Shown piece by piece: positions 39,324 through 47,142 of a stretch of 59,676 nt of DNA. How positions within the stretch are numbered: position 1 is the stretch's first letter; every line of letters starts with the position of its first letter. The notes beneath the pieces were generated by a model. The model was not told the origin of the DNA and did not search any database. It saw only the letters and a program-made list of their open reading frames with translations. The DNA comes from Anaerolineae bacterium (lineage in GTDB: Bacteria; Chloroflexota; Anaerolineae; Promineifilales; Promineifilaceae), in the NCBI GenBank assembly GCA_007123775.1, contig SLGK01000075.1, positions 1 to 59,676 on the forward strand, read 5' to 3'. The position numbers and the translations under genes are program-made.

Positions 39324-39833
39324 TTACGAACGGTCGCGCTGTTGGCGGAGGATGATGGGGATGATAACGGCCGTTACGCCCACCAACACCCAAAGCAGCC
39401 AATAATCCAGCGGGCTGAGCAAACGGCTCATGCCGCTTGCTTGTGCCTGCCGCTGCTCTAGCGCATCCACAAAAGCGGCGGCGGCAGCGGGATTATCTAC
39501 CTGCTGCCAGTTGAGCACAACCGGTGCCAGGCGCAGGCCGCCGGCACGCACCCAGGCGCGGGTCTTGAGCCTATCGCCGTCAAAAGAGGCGGCAAAATCC
39601 TCCACGGGGAATGGTTGGAGCAGCGTTTGCAGCGAGGCGGAGACGGCCGGTTTAGCCGCGCTGGCCAGTACGCCGGCCTGTTCGTTGTTTATCTTGTCCA
39701 CCGCTTCTGCCACCTGCTGGCGCATCTTTTCGCCAAAATCAATCGAGACGCTGCCGTTTTGCAGGGTAAAGGTGGCTATTTTGTCGGGATCATAGGCATC
39801 GCGGGCCGTAAAAGTCATTGTTTGTTCACTCAT
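39324..39833 (-). CDS. Uncharacterised protein with C-terminal membrane anchor
   Basis: I do not recognise this 169-residue protein. Residues 1-140 are soluble, with an N-terminal MTFTARDAYDPDKIATFTLQ that reads like a beta strand pair, an amphipathic stretch EKMRQQVAEAVDKINNEQAG, and a second half LKTRAWVRAGGLRLAPVVLN. A single hydrophobic helix at about 145-163 (YWLLWVLVGVTAVIIPIIL) is followed by RQQRDRS, consistent with a tail-anchored protein facing the cytoplasm. It stands alone between MNT genes and has a GGAG-type ribosome site. No function is proposed. Confidence 0.7.
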   Translation of the reverse strand: MSEQTMTFTARDAYDPDKIATFTLQNGSVSIDFGEKMRQQVAEAVDKINNEQAGVLASAAKPAVSASLQTLLQPFPVEDFAASFDGDRLKTRAWVRAGGLRLAPVVLNWQQVDNPAAAAAFVDALEQRQAQASGMSRLLSPLDYWLLWVLVGVTAVIIPIILRQQRDRS

Positions 39834-39867
39834 AAAAAACTCCTTTTGTGTGAGAGGAATTAGCTAA

Positions 39868-39955
39868 ACCACGGAGGGCACGAAGATCACAGAGAAGAAT
39901 TGAAGAAAATCTCTGTGTCCTCTGCGTACTCTGTGGTGAAATTTTTGTGACCACA
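39868..39955. repeat. CACAGAGAA / TTCTCTGTG-type intergenic inverted repeat
   Basis: ACCACGGAGGGCACGAAGAT with CACAGAGAAG (39868-39897) faces CTCTGTGTCCTCTGCGTACTCTGTGGTG (39913-39940). The stem is long and imperfect. It lies in a 264-base gap (39834-40097) with no visible gene. Confidence 0.65.
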
Positions 39956-40097
39956 GAAATTTTTGGGGTCAGATAACTCTAGCATACAGCAGCAACCGGC
40001 TGGCACACTATAGATGTGGGCATAGATAGCCGGTATATTCCTGGTTATATTTGTCCGTTTTGGGGTGGCTGGTGCAGCCAATTGGCCTGTTGGTTAC

Positions 40098-40427
40098 TCA
40101 AGAAACCACAGCTTCGCGCTCATAAAAGGGAATGCCCACACGCTCGATGTGGTCGATCAGGTTGGGGTGGTCGATGGTGTGATAAATGGAGAGGTCGATG
40201 GTATAGGGTAAGAGCAGGTCATCCATCTCGCTCATGAGGCGCAGCAGGACGCGCAGCGTCAGGTCTTCGCCGCCATACAGGGTCAGGTCAATGTCCGAAC
40301 CGGGTTTGTAATTGCCTTTGGCACGAGAACCGTAGAGAACGGCCGTTTCCACTTGCGGATAGCGGGCCAGCACAGCCTGAATTTTTTCGATGGTGGCATC
40401 ACTCAGCCCGAACTTCATTCTGTTCAC
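40098..40427 (-). CDS. Minimal nucleotidyltransferase (MNT), apparently without a partner
   Basis: A 109-residue MNT protein with active site YGSRAKGNYKPGSDIDLTLY and the third acidic residue in YTIDLSIYH. The C-terminal helix DHPNLIDHIERVGIPFY closely resembles the C-terminus of the MNT at 38954 (SPDLLAHIDRVGVIFY). No HEPN or HI0074 gene is adjacent. Its 5-prime end overlaps the 3-prime end of the upstream acetyltransferase gene by 29 bases, so the two are co-transcribed. ATG at 40427 or 40418 could be used. Confidence 0.88.
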   Translation of the reverse strand: MNRMKFGLSDATIEKIQAVLARYPQVETAVLYGSRAKGNYKPGSDIDLTLYGGEDLTLRVLLRLMSEMDDLLLPYTIDLSIYHTIDHPNLIDHIERVGIPFYEREAVVS

Positions 40428-40983
40428 TCTCTTGCCGTAACGCCTGCCACATCTCTTTCGTTAGCTCCCACAGTTCCCGCTCCATGTACTGCGGGTCAAC
40501 GAACGCGGCCGGTTCGACGCCGATCAGCCGTGCCCCCGTTTTCTCCTTGATGCGTTGGGAGGGGACGTTGCCTTTGGCGTTGGAGAAGATAAGCTTGTCA
40601 AAGCCGAGTTGGTCAAAGGCGTAATCGTTCACGGCCGTAACCGCTTCGGTCATGATACCCTGGCCCCAAAACGGCCGTCCCAACCAAAAGCCCCGATTCT
40701 CCGGCGTACCCGGTCGCCACAGGTCCACCAGGCCGATCAGTTCGGCCGGGTTGTGCTGCAACGTAATGGCCCAGGCCCAGCGGTCGTGGCCTAGCTGCGG
40801 CAGCAGCCGGTGGCGCACAAAGTCGCTGACGCCATCATCAGGGTAGGGCCAGGGAACGGCCGTAGCCAGGTGGCGAATTACCTCATAATCCACAAAATAG
40901 CGCGTATAGGCCGGAATGTCCGACTCGCTGACCGGCCGCAGCAGCAGCCGTTTTGTGGTGAAAGTGGGAATGGTTGTGGTCAT
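40399..40983 (-). CDS. GNAT-family N-acetyltransferase (RimJ/RimL-like)
   Basis: A 194-residue acetyltransferase of the RimJ/RimL type. The N-terminal LLLRPVSESDIPAYTRYFVD, the middle strand NRGFWLGRPFWGQGIMTEAV with the acetyl-CoA loop (RPFWGQGIM) and the C-terminal FSNAKGNVPSQRIKEKTGAR (NxxSxRxxEKxG) are typical. The acceptor (ribosomal protein N-terminus, polyamine or other small amine) is unknown. The C-terminal 25 residues are charged. It overlaps the downstream MNT gene. Confidence 0.9.
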   Translation of the reverse strand: MTTTIPTFTTKRLLLRPVSESDIPAYTRYFVDYEVIRHLATAVPWPYPDDGVSDFVRHRLLPQLGHDRWAWAITLQHNPAELIGLVDLWRPGTPENRGFWLGRPFWGQGIMTEAVTAVNDYAFDQLGFDKLIFSNAKGNVPSQRIKEKTGARLIGVEPAAFVDPQYMERELWELTKEMWQALRQESEQNEVRAE

Positions 40984-41045
40984 TGCATAACGCCTCTGTG
41001 TAAATAGCTACGAATGTGTATTGGTCACAGATTATTAAAAAATTT

Positions 41046-41120
41046 CCCTCACCGCAAAGACGCAAAGGGCGCAAAGATTTTACCTTTAATTCTTTGCGTT
41101 CTTGGCGTCTTTGCGGTTCA
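41046..41120. repeat. CGCAAAGACGCAAAG / CTTTGCGTTCTTGGCGTC inverted repeat
   Basis: CACCGCAAAGACGCAAAGGG (from 41050) and TTTGCGTTCTTGGCGTCTTTGCGGT (41094-41118) form a long imperfect stem around TTTTACCTTTAATT. It lies in the gap between the two acetyltransferase genes (41000-41170), which has no gene. Confidence 0.75.
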
Positions 41121-41176
41121 ACTAATTCGTGACCATTACAAAATAGCCACGAATGACACAAATTCACGAATGTGAT

Positions 41177-41953
41177 CTATAAGACAATGCCAAACTGCTG
41201 CTGCAAAACGGCCGTATATACCCCTTCATCCCTTACCGTACGCTCCGTTTTAGTGCCGTCGGGTGCGGTGATGATCAGGCGGTCATCGCGCAGCGTCAGC
41301 CGGCCGCCATCGCTGGTGGCCCGTGAACAGACGCGGTGTTGGGTAAAATGGGAGTCCGGCGAAGTCTGGTGATAATGGCACATGGCGGCGTAGTCGGGGT
41401 AATCATAGGCTCGCAGCCTAAAGCGGTATTGGGGTCGCCAGTCGGCCTCTGGTGCCTCGCGCTGCTGGTCGCGTTGCTGCAAAATCAGCTCATCCCCATC
41501 GGGCAGCAGGCGATAGGCCCGCCGCCCCTGGACCTGCGCCCCGCGCTCGTCGAGACGCAGCGGCCACAAGAAGGCATCGCCAAAGCCCACATCCACCAGC
41601 CAGCGCTCCTCCAGTTCGACCAGCAGGGCCATGTGGTCAAAGGGTGGGCCAAAGACGCCTTCACCGTTGGCCACTTCGGCCGACAGCAGCGTCACCTGAA
41701 AGCCGAGCGCCCGCAGCAGGGCGGCAAACAGGCCGTTGGCCTCATAACAAAAGCCGCCGCGTCGCCGCCGTACAATCTTGTCAAACAGGGCGGCCGGCTC
41801 CACCAGAATCGGCTCCCCGGCGTGGATACTCAGATTTTCAAAAGGAACCGTACACAAATGGGCAAACTGTAACTGGCGCAGGCTTTCAACAGGCTCAGGA
41901 CCGGTTGTTTCGCCTTGAAAGCCAATGCGTCGTAAATAGGCTTTTATGTCCAT
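41177..41953 (-). CDS. Arylamine N-acetyltransferase
   Basis: A 258-residue cysteine-protease-fold acetyltransferase that moves acetyl from acetyl-CoA to arylamines, hydrazines or an amine in natural-product synthesis. The catalytic triad is clear: C69 in RRGGFCYEANGL, H107 in FDHMALLV and D121 in VDVGFGDAF. The N-terminal VPFENLSIH is also conserved. At 258 residues it is slightly shorter than the usual 270-280, with a shorter third domain. It stands alone between repeat tracts. Confidence 0.93.
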   Translation of the reverse strand: MDIKAYLRRIGFQGETTGPEPVESLRQLQFAHLCTVPFENLSIHAGEPILVEPAALFDKIVRRRRGGFCYEANGLFAALLRALGFQVTLLSAEVANGEGVFGPPFDHMALLVELEERWLVDVGFGDAFLWPLRLDERGAQVQGRRAYRLLPDGDELILQQRDQQREAPEADWRPQYRFRLRAYDYPDYAAMCHYHQTSPDSHFTQHRVCSRATSDGGRLTLRDDRLIITAPDGTKTERTVRDEGVYTAVLQQQFGIVL

Positions 41954-41965
41954 AGGAAAATCTTA

Positions 41966-42052
41966 ACGCAAAGTGGCGCAGTGGCAAAGTAGCGGGGTGG
42001 CGAAGTGGCAGGGTTTTTCTTGCCGGCTTTGCTCCCTTTGAATCTTTGCGTT
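41966..42052. repeat. GCAAAGTGGCGCAGTGGCAAAG / CTTTGCG repeat
   Basis: Short-period units AAGTGGCGCAGTGGCAAAGT (41968 on), then TAGCGGGGTGGCGAAGTGGC, close with TCTTTGCGTTGAATTC. A related tract GTAGCGGAGTGGCAGAGTGG with its complement CCACTTCGCCACCTCGCC lies at 42250-42330, and a third partial copy at 55780-55812. Confidence 0.65.
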
Positions 42053-42249
42053 GAATTCTTTCCGCGTAACCGGCTTACCCCAGGATCCAAAAAGGGCAGC
42101 CGAAGCTGCCCTCTTTGGATTCCCACTATTTCCCACTGAACCGCGCATTTAAGCGCAAGCCTACTAAGAGTATATGACAGTCCAGCGGCAAAATCTATAG
42201 TCAAAGTGCCAGAAAGAAAAATGGTTGCGCTGTAAACTATGCACAAATG

Positions 42250-42332
42250 GGCGGGGTAGCGGAGTGGCAGAGTGGCGCAGGGGCGAAGTAAAGCAGCAAC
42301 CATGCCACTTCGCCACCTCGCCACCTCGCTAA
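42250..42332. repeat. GGGGTAGCGGAGTGGC / GCCACTTCGCCACCTCGCC quasi-palindrome
   Basis: GCGGGGTAGCGGAGTGGCAG (from 42251) faces ATGCCACTTCGCCACCTCGC (from 42303). It ends at the 3-prime end of the PucR regulator gene. The stretch 42060-42250 holds one GGCAGC/GCTGCC hairpin and no gene. Confidence 0.68.
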
Positions 42333-44012
42333 CTACGCCCCTTTGCCCTCCGGCCGCAGCAGCCAAAATCTGAGGGCAAGGTGGAGGGCCAGGCGCATGT
42401 CTGATTGGTTCAGGTCGTGCTGGGTCAGTTCTTGAATGCGGTCCAGCCGGTAAAGCAGTGTGTTGCGATGAACAAAAAGGGATTCGGCCGTTTGGCTGAT
42501 GTTGGCGTGGTGGGCAAAATAGGCGTCGAGCGTCTGAATCAGGCTGCCGCGATGGTCCCGATCATACTCGGCCAGGGGACCAATGACCTGATCGGTGAAA
42601 CGCTGCACTGCCGGAATGTTTTCCAGTTCGGCCAATAGACGGAAAACGCCCAGGCTGTCAAAATCCACGATGCGATTGCTCAGCTTTAGACGCTGCCCAA
42701 GCTGCATGGCCTGCAGGGCCTTGCTGTAGATAGTTGGCCATTCGGTCAATGAATTGGCCGGCCCGCTGATGCCGCCAATCAAATTCTGTTTTGGATATTC
42801 CGCTTCCACCTGTTCTCGTAATCGACGTCCCAACTCCTGCGCCGATTCCATGTCTTCACTGTGGCTCAGCGCCTGAAAGACAACCACATATTTGCCGCCA
42901 TAAATATGTACCAGGGCCGGCCGATTGTGCGTATGCAACAGCCAGTTCAGCGTCGTTTCCAGGTGGCGAATAGCGGGCGCATTTTCGCCCACCCAGGTAA
43001 AGGTGAGAATGGCGTGGGGCTGCTGCGTGTCGTGGTCCAGCCGGCCAGACAGACGTTCCATTTCTTGCGGTGGCAGCGTGCCGGCCAGCACACCTTCCAG
43101 AAAATCACCACGCAATGACTTTTTGGCTTCGCTAACCGCTTTGGCTTTGGCCATTTCCAGAGCATAGGCGGCTGCACCATATTCCACAACCAGGCTATCG
43201 AGCAGGTCAAGATCGTCGGCCACGCCCACAACGGAGAGGTAGCCCCTGGCCCGGTCCCCAGAAATGATGGGACTGATAACGCGCCCTAGTGGCTGGTCCT
43301 CTTGCCCGTTGTCGCGAATGGTCAACATTTGCTGCCAATAGCTTTGGCGGGCGCGGGCGGCTGCCTTGCGGTTGCGTAAAATGGCGGGCAGTTCGTCACG
43401 GCGGCAAAGAGCCTGTTTTAGCTCGTTAAGGTTAACCTGGAGTTCGTGGGGCCAACTGATGGCCTGAATATCTAGCCGTTTGTCCTGGACGACGACGATC
43501 TTGCCGGTGAGATTAGCCATAAAATCGGTCATCACCTGGATGCCCTGTCCTTCACGAGACATTTCGGCCAGTTGGCGGTACATTTGCAGACCACGCTCGC
43601 TGGTGGCCGATTGGCGGTCTACCAACAAGGAAGCAATGGCCCGATGCACGTCACGAACGGCCGTTTCTTCCGGGGCCAGCAGCAGGGGTAAATCCAGGTC
43701 GCTGGCCGCTTGTACAACGGACTCCGGCAGCGTGCCAAACCCCAAAAGACCGGCAACCGACAGGTCGGCCAACTGTTGTAGCCTTTCGGCATATTTGTTC
43801 ATGGCCTGGCCCAGTTTCAGGCTGGGAGGCACAATTACCAGGTCGCCTTGCTTGACCTGGTCCTCCAAATGCTGCCAGCTTGTCAAGACCACGATCCAAC
43901 TGACATTGCGCCGGGCATGACGCGCGCCGGCCATCACCAGGGTCTTAAGCGGCAGGGCCAGACGCAAAATATCGCCGATATTTACTTCGTTGGGAATGCT
44001 TGGATTGGTCAT
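42333..44012 (-). CDS. PucR-family transcriptional regulator
   Basis: A 559-residue regulator. The N-terminal PucR domain (about 8-125) starts VNIGDILRLALPLKTLVMAG, with WIVVLTSWQHLEDQVKQGDL and later LPLLLAPEE. A GGDEF-like CdaR middle part runs to about 420. The C-terminal HTH_30 helix-turn-helix is at about 500-545: AYFAHHANISQTAESLFVHR followed by NTLLYRLDRIQELTQHDL. PucR-type regulators control purine, amino-acid or other catabolic genes in response to a ligand. No catabolic operon is adjacent, so the target is unknown. The first ATG at 44012 was kept. Confidence 0.92.
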   Translation of the reverse strand: MTNPSIPNEVNIGDILRLALPLKTLVMAGARHARRNVSWIVVLTSWQHLEDQVKQGDLVIVPPSLKLGQAMNKYAERLQQLADLSVAGLLGFGTLPESVVQAASDLDLPLLLAPEETAVRDVHRAIASLLVDRQSATSERGLQMYRQLAEMSREGQGIQVMTDFMANLTGKIVVVQDKRLDIQAISWPHELQVNLNELKQALCRRDELPAILRNRKAAARARQSYWQQMLTIRDNGQEDQPLGRVISPIISGDRARGYLSVVGVADDLDLLDSLVVEYGAAAYALEMAKAKAVSEAKKSLRGDFLEGVLAGTLPPQEMERLSGRLDHDTQQPHAILTFTWVGENAPAIRHLETTLNWLLHTHNRPALVHIYGGKYVVVFQALSHSEDMESAQELGRRLREQVEAEYPKQNLIGGISGPANSLTEWPTIYSKALQAMQLGQRLKLSNRIVDFDSLGVFRLLAELENIPAVQRFTDQVIGPLAEYDRDHRGSLIQTLDAYFAHHANISQTAESLFVHRNTLLYRLDRIQELTQHDLNQSDMRLALHLALRFWLLRPEGKGA

Positions 44013-44026
44013 AAGCTATCGCTAAA

Positions 44027-44057
44027 TAGTGCGTAGTCCGTTACGCACTACGCACTG
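44027..44057. repeat. GTGCGTA-family quasi-palindrome (copy 9, short)
   Basis: TAGTGCGTAG (44027-44036) faces TTACGCACTACGCACT (44041-44056), a minimal version of the element. It separates the PucR gene from the hybrid kinase and touches the kinase stop codon. Confidence 0.68.
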
Positions 44058-46125
44058 ATTTTACCGGTAAATGGATAACAAACGTCGTACCCTCATCAGG
44101 TTTGCTTACCACGGTAATCTCGCCCTGATGCTGCTCAATAATACGATGAGATGTCGCTAATCCCAAACCAGTTCCCTTGCCGGGGTCTTTGGTGGTGTAA
44201 AACGGCTCGAAAATATGGGCCGCTTTGGCCTCGTTCATGCCCTGTCCGTTATCGTGGAACAAAATTTGCACAGATTCCCCGTCTGTGGCCAGGCGCGTCA
44301 CGATCTCGATTTTTCGCCCCTGATCCCGTAGTTGCACGGCGTCACGGGCATTAACCAGCAGATTGAGCCACACGCTCTTGAGGTGTTCCCAACTGGCCTC
44401 GATAGGCGGCAGCTCATCGGCCAGACTGAGCTGAATGTCAATATTGGCCGTTTGCAACTGGTAATTGACCAGTGATAGGGCCTCTTGGATGGATTGGTTG
44501 AGTTTGTCAGCCAGGGTAAAGGCGTACTGCTCTTGGCGGGCAAAATCGAGCAGACCGCGGACCACTTTGGCGGCCCGCTCACCAGCGCGGGCAATCAGAT
44601 CAACGGACTCGTAATTCTCATCCTCTGGCGGGATGAACATTTTGAGCATTTGGGCGTTGGCGTTGATGGCCGTCAGCGGGTTGTTGATTTCGTGGGCGAC
44701 GCCAGCCGCCAGTTGACCAATGGCCGCCAGCTTACCAGCCTGCATCAGTGAGCTTTCCAGACGCCGTTCTTCGGTGCGGTCTTGCCAGATGATGACGGCG
44801 CGGGCGGCACTGGCCTGCCGGCCGGGGATAGGGTAGGCGTTGATCTCCCACTCGCGGGGCAAATGGTCAGGACCGGCCCAGTTGACCGACCATTGCTGCG
44901 GCCGTTTTTCGCTGAGGGTGTGGGCGGCCAGGCAATGGTCGCAGGGGGTGTTACGCCGAAAGAAGCGCTCGTAACAACGGCCGTTTAATATCACCTCGTC
45001 AGCCGTAACGGCCGTTCCTAACTCATCCGCCTTGCTCTTGTTGACGGCCACAATTTGCCAATCGTCGTTGATGGTGTAAATGGGGTGGATAATGCCGTCA
45101 ATCAGCGCCTGCAGGGTGTTACGGCTTTCTAACAGCTCTTGCTGGCGCAGTCGAACGCGCTGGAAAAGCCAGGCGTTTTCGATAGCCTCGCTGACGGAGC
45201 TGGCCAAAGAGGCGAATAGGTCCTGGTCAAAGTCGGTGAAGAAGCCGCTCGTTTTGTTGTAGGCGGCCATGACGCCCACCGCTTTGCCGCGCACGATCAG
45301 GGGAGCGGCCAGCATGTTGTCAATCTGGTGGCCGGGGGGGGCGTCGCTTTCCGGTTGAAAACGGCCGTTTTCTCCTATCTCATTAAGCATCTGGCTGCTC
45401 TGTTGGGCAGCGGCTTTACCGATAATGCCCTGGCCGGGTGTGACCGGCTGCATCTGCTCGGTACCACCAAGCGTCTGCTGACCCTGACGAATGTGCTGGC
45501 AGCGCAGTTGACCCTGGTTATCGAGCATAAAAATAGCGGCCAGATCGATGGCCAGAATATCGTGTATGCCGGCAACGGCCGTTGTCAACACTTCTGGCGC
45601 TTCCAGCGAGGCAGCCACCGTTTGGCCCACCCGATTGAGGGCGGCTAACTGCTGGCTCTGGGCTTGAAGCTGTTTTTCTAACTGCTGCGTCCGCAGAATC
45701 GTCTTGACGCGAGCCAGCAGCTCCTGCGGATAGTAGGGTTTGGTGATGTAGTCGTCGGCCCCGGCAGAAAGAGCCTCCACCTTTTCGTTGCTGCCAGCAG
45801 CGGCCGTTAGCAGCACCACCCGCGTAAAGCGCAGGTCAGGGTGAGAGCGAATCCAGGCCAGCACGTCCAGACCGGACATAACCGGCATCCGCATGTCGAG
45901 CAGTACCAGGTCAATTTCGGTGCCATTGCCAACCGTTTTTTGCAGAAAGCGAACCGCTTCCTGCCCATCGCTGGCCAGCGAAATCCGGTAGTTTTCTTTC
46001 TTGGTCAGGAAGTCGGCCAGAGACTCGGCAATCTCTGGCTCGTCGTCCACAACCAGTATGTGGGCGGGCTTATTGGTGGCGGGGTAAACGGCCGTTGTGG
46101 GGGTAATGAACTGCTTGGTTGACAT
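44041..46125 (-). CDS. Hybrid sensor histidine kinase (receiver-GAF-PAS-HisKA-ATPase)
   Basis: A 694-residue cytosolic signalling protein. In order: an N-terminal receiver domain (about 23-140: ILVVDDEPEIAESLADFL, phospho-acceptor Asp in LVLLDMRMP, TKPYYPQELLARV), a GAF domain (about 165-325), a PAS domain with four cysteines (NGRCYERFFRRNTPCDHCLAA, about 355-450), the HisKA H box VAHEINNPLTAINA, and the catalytic ATPase with NLLVNARDA, DNGQGM and GTGLGLATSH. The Cys-rich PAS resembles metal- or redox-sensing PAS folds. ATG at 46125 (MSTKQF) is used because upstream codons are repeat. It is likely paired with the response regulator 68 bases upstream. Confidence 0.93.
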   Translation of the reverse strand: MSTKQFITPTTAVYPATNKPAHILVVDDEPEIAESLADFLTKKENYRISLASDGQEAVRFLQKTVGNGTEIDLVLLDMRMPVMSGLDVLAWIRSHPDLRFTRVVLLTAAAGSNEKVEALSAGADDYITKPYYPQELLARVKTILRTQQLEKQLQAQSQQLAALNRVGQTVAASLEAPEVLTTAVAGIHDILAIDLAAIFMLDNQGQLRCQHIRQGQQTLGGTEQMQPVTPGQGIIGKAAAQQSSQMLNEIGENGRFQPESDAPPGHQIDNMLAAPLIVRGKAVGVMAAYNKTSGFFTDFDQDLFASLASSVSEAIENAWLFQRVRLRQQELLESRNTLQALIDGIIHPIYTINDDWQIVAVNKSKADELGTAVTADEVILNGRCYERFFRRNTPCDHCLAAHTLSEKRPQQWSVNWAGPDHLPREWEINAYPIPGRQASAARAVIIWQDRTEERRLESSLMQAGKLAAIGQLAAGVAHEINNPLTAINANAQMLKMFIPPEDENYESVDLIARAGERAAKVVRGLLDFARQEQYAFTLADKLNQSIQEALSLVNYQLQTANIDIQLSLADELPPIEASWEHLKSVWLNLLVNARDAVQLRDQGRKIEIVTRLATDGESVQILFHDNGQGMNEAKAAHIFEPFYTTKDPGKGTGLGLATSHRIIEQHQGEITVVSKPDEGTTFVIHLPVKSVRSA

Positions 46126-46131
46126 GTGAGA

Positions 46132-46183
46132 TAGTGCGTAGTGCGTAGTGCGTAGCAAAACCTTTACGCACTACGCACTACGA
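46132..46183. repeat. GTGCGTA-family quasi-palindrome (copy 10)
   Basis: TAGTGCGTAGTGCGTAGTGCGTAG (46133-46156) faces TTTACGCACTACGCACTACG (46163-46182). The arms are near perfect. It lies between the response regulator and the kinase gene, which are read the same way, so it may reduce kinase expression relative to the regulator. Confidence 0.8.
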
Positions 46184-46193
46184 CATACGTGCC

Positions 46194-46895
46194 CTATCCA
46201 TTAAAAAAGGTATAGCCATGCCCTTGCACCGTCAAAATGTAGATTGGATTGCTGGGGTTTGGCTCAATCTTCTCCCGCAGATTTTTGATGTGGGCACGCA
46301 CCAGTTCCGGGCTGCCCGTATCGCGGGGATAGTCCCACACGTCTTGCAAAAGCTGCTGGCTGTTGAATACCTGGTCGGCATTGCTCATGAGATGGTAGAG
46401 CAGATCAAACTGCACGTTGGTCAACAGCGCTTTACCGTGTGGCGTCGTTACCTGGAAACTGCGGGTGTTCAAAGAGACGTCGCCTACAACGACTTCACCA
46501 TCATTCTGTTCGCCAGTGTGAGCAGGCTGTACCCGGCGCAAAATCGCCTTGACGCGCAGCTCAAGCTCTTCCATATTGAATGGCTTGGTCAGATAGTCGT
46601 CGGCTCCGGCGCGAAAGCCTTCTATTTTGTCTTCATCCTTCATTTTGGCCGTCAGGAAGAGAACGGGCAGCTCTTTGAGCAAGGGGTCGCCCCGAATCTG
46701 GCGGCAAACCTGGTAGCCATCGGTCTCTGGCATCATAATGTCTAAGATGAACAGGTCGGGCCGGTGGCGGCGGGCCAACTGCAAGCCCTCCGTGCCGCTG
46801 CGGGCTACCATCACCTGGTAGCCGTACATTTTCATGGCCCGCTGCAACGTGCGTGAAACCAGTTCGTCATCGTCAATGACCAGTATCGTACTCAT
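46194..46895 (-). CDS. OmpR/PhoB-type response regulator
   Basis: A 233-residue regulator. The receiver domain (about 1-120) has DDDELVSRTL, phospho-acceptor Asp in LFILDIMMPETDG and the lysine in YLTKPFNMEELEL. A short linker leads to the winged-helix DNA-binding domain (about 135-230): LNTRSFQVTTPHGKALLTNV, LLYHLMSNADQVFNSQQLLQ, VRAHIKNLREKIEPNPSNPI and GHGYTF. The ATG at 46895 has GGAAGG at a good distance and is preferred over a GTG at 46904. It is followed by the hybrid kinase and is probably its partner. Confidence 0.94.
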   Translation of the reverse strand: MSTILVIDDDELVSRTLQRAMKMYGYQVMVARSGTEGLQLARRHRPDLFILDIMMPETDGYQVCRQIRGDPLLKELPVLFLTAKMKDEDKIEGFRAGADDYLTKPFNMEELELRVKAILRRVQPAHTGEQNDGEVVVGDVSLNTRSFQVTTPHGKALLTNVQFDLLYHLMSNADQVFNSQQLLQDVWDYPRDTGSPELVRAHIKNLREKIEPNPSNPIYILTVQGHGYTFFNG

Positions 46896-46928
46896 AGCAT
46901 CCACCTTCCGTGCTATATTGATTCTCTG

Positions 46929-46990
46929 GAGATTGGACCAATCTTATGGACACAGTTGCTACATGCGCCTAAAGAAAATTGGTCCAATCT
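46929..46990. repeat. AGATTGGACCAATCT inverted repeat (copy 2)
   Basis: GAGATTGGACCAATCT (46929-46944) faces AATTGGTCCAATCT (46977-46990) across a 32-base loop, immediately upstream of the OmpR-type regulator. It is the same motif as at 19915-19949. Confidence 0.7.
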
Positions 46991-47071
46991 GTCTAAGCAG
47001 TTACCTAGATTATGTGAACTGATGGTAGTATAGCAGATTTTGGGCAGGAATAAAGACTGGGATTAGGGATT

Positions 47072-47136
47072 TGTGGTGCGTATTGCGTAGTGCGTAGTGC
47101 GTATGGACCTTCATCACGCACCACGCAATACGTACT
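47072..47136. repeat. GTGCGTA-family quasi-palindrome (copy 11)
   Basis: TGTGGTGCGTATTGCGTAGT (from 47072) faces ATCACGCACCACGCAATACG (from 47112). The variant order GGTGCGTATTGCG is matched by CGCAATACG in the other arm, so the arms share the same variants. It ends just beyond the 3-prime end of the E2 gene. Confidence 0.78.
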
Positions 47137-47142
47137 ATTCGG

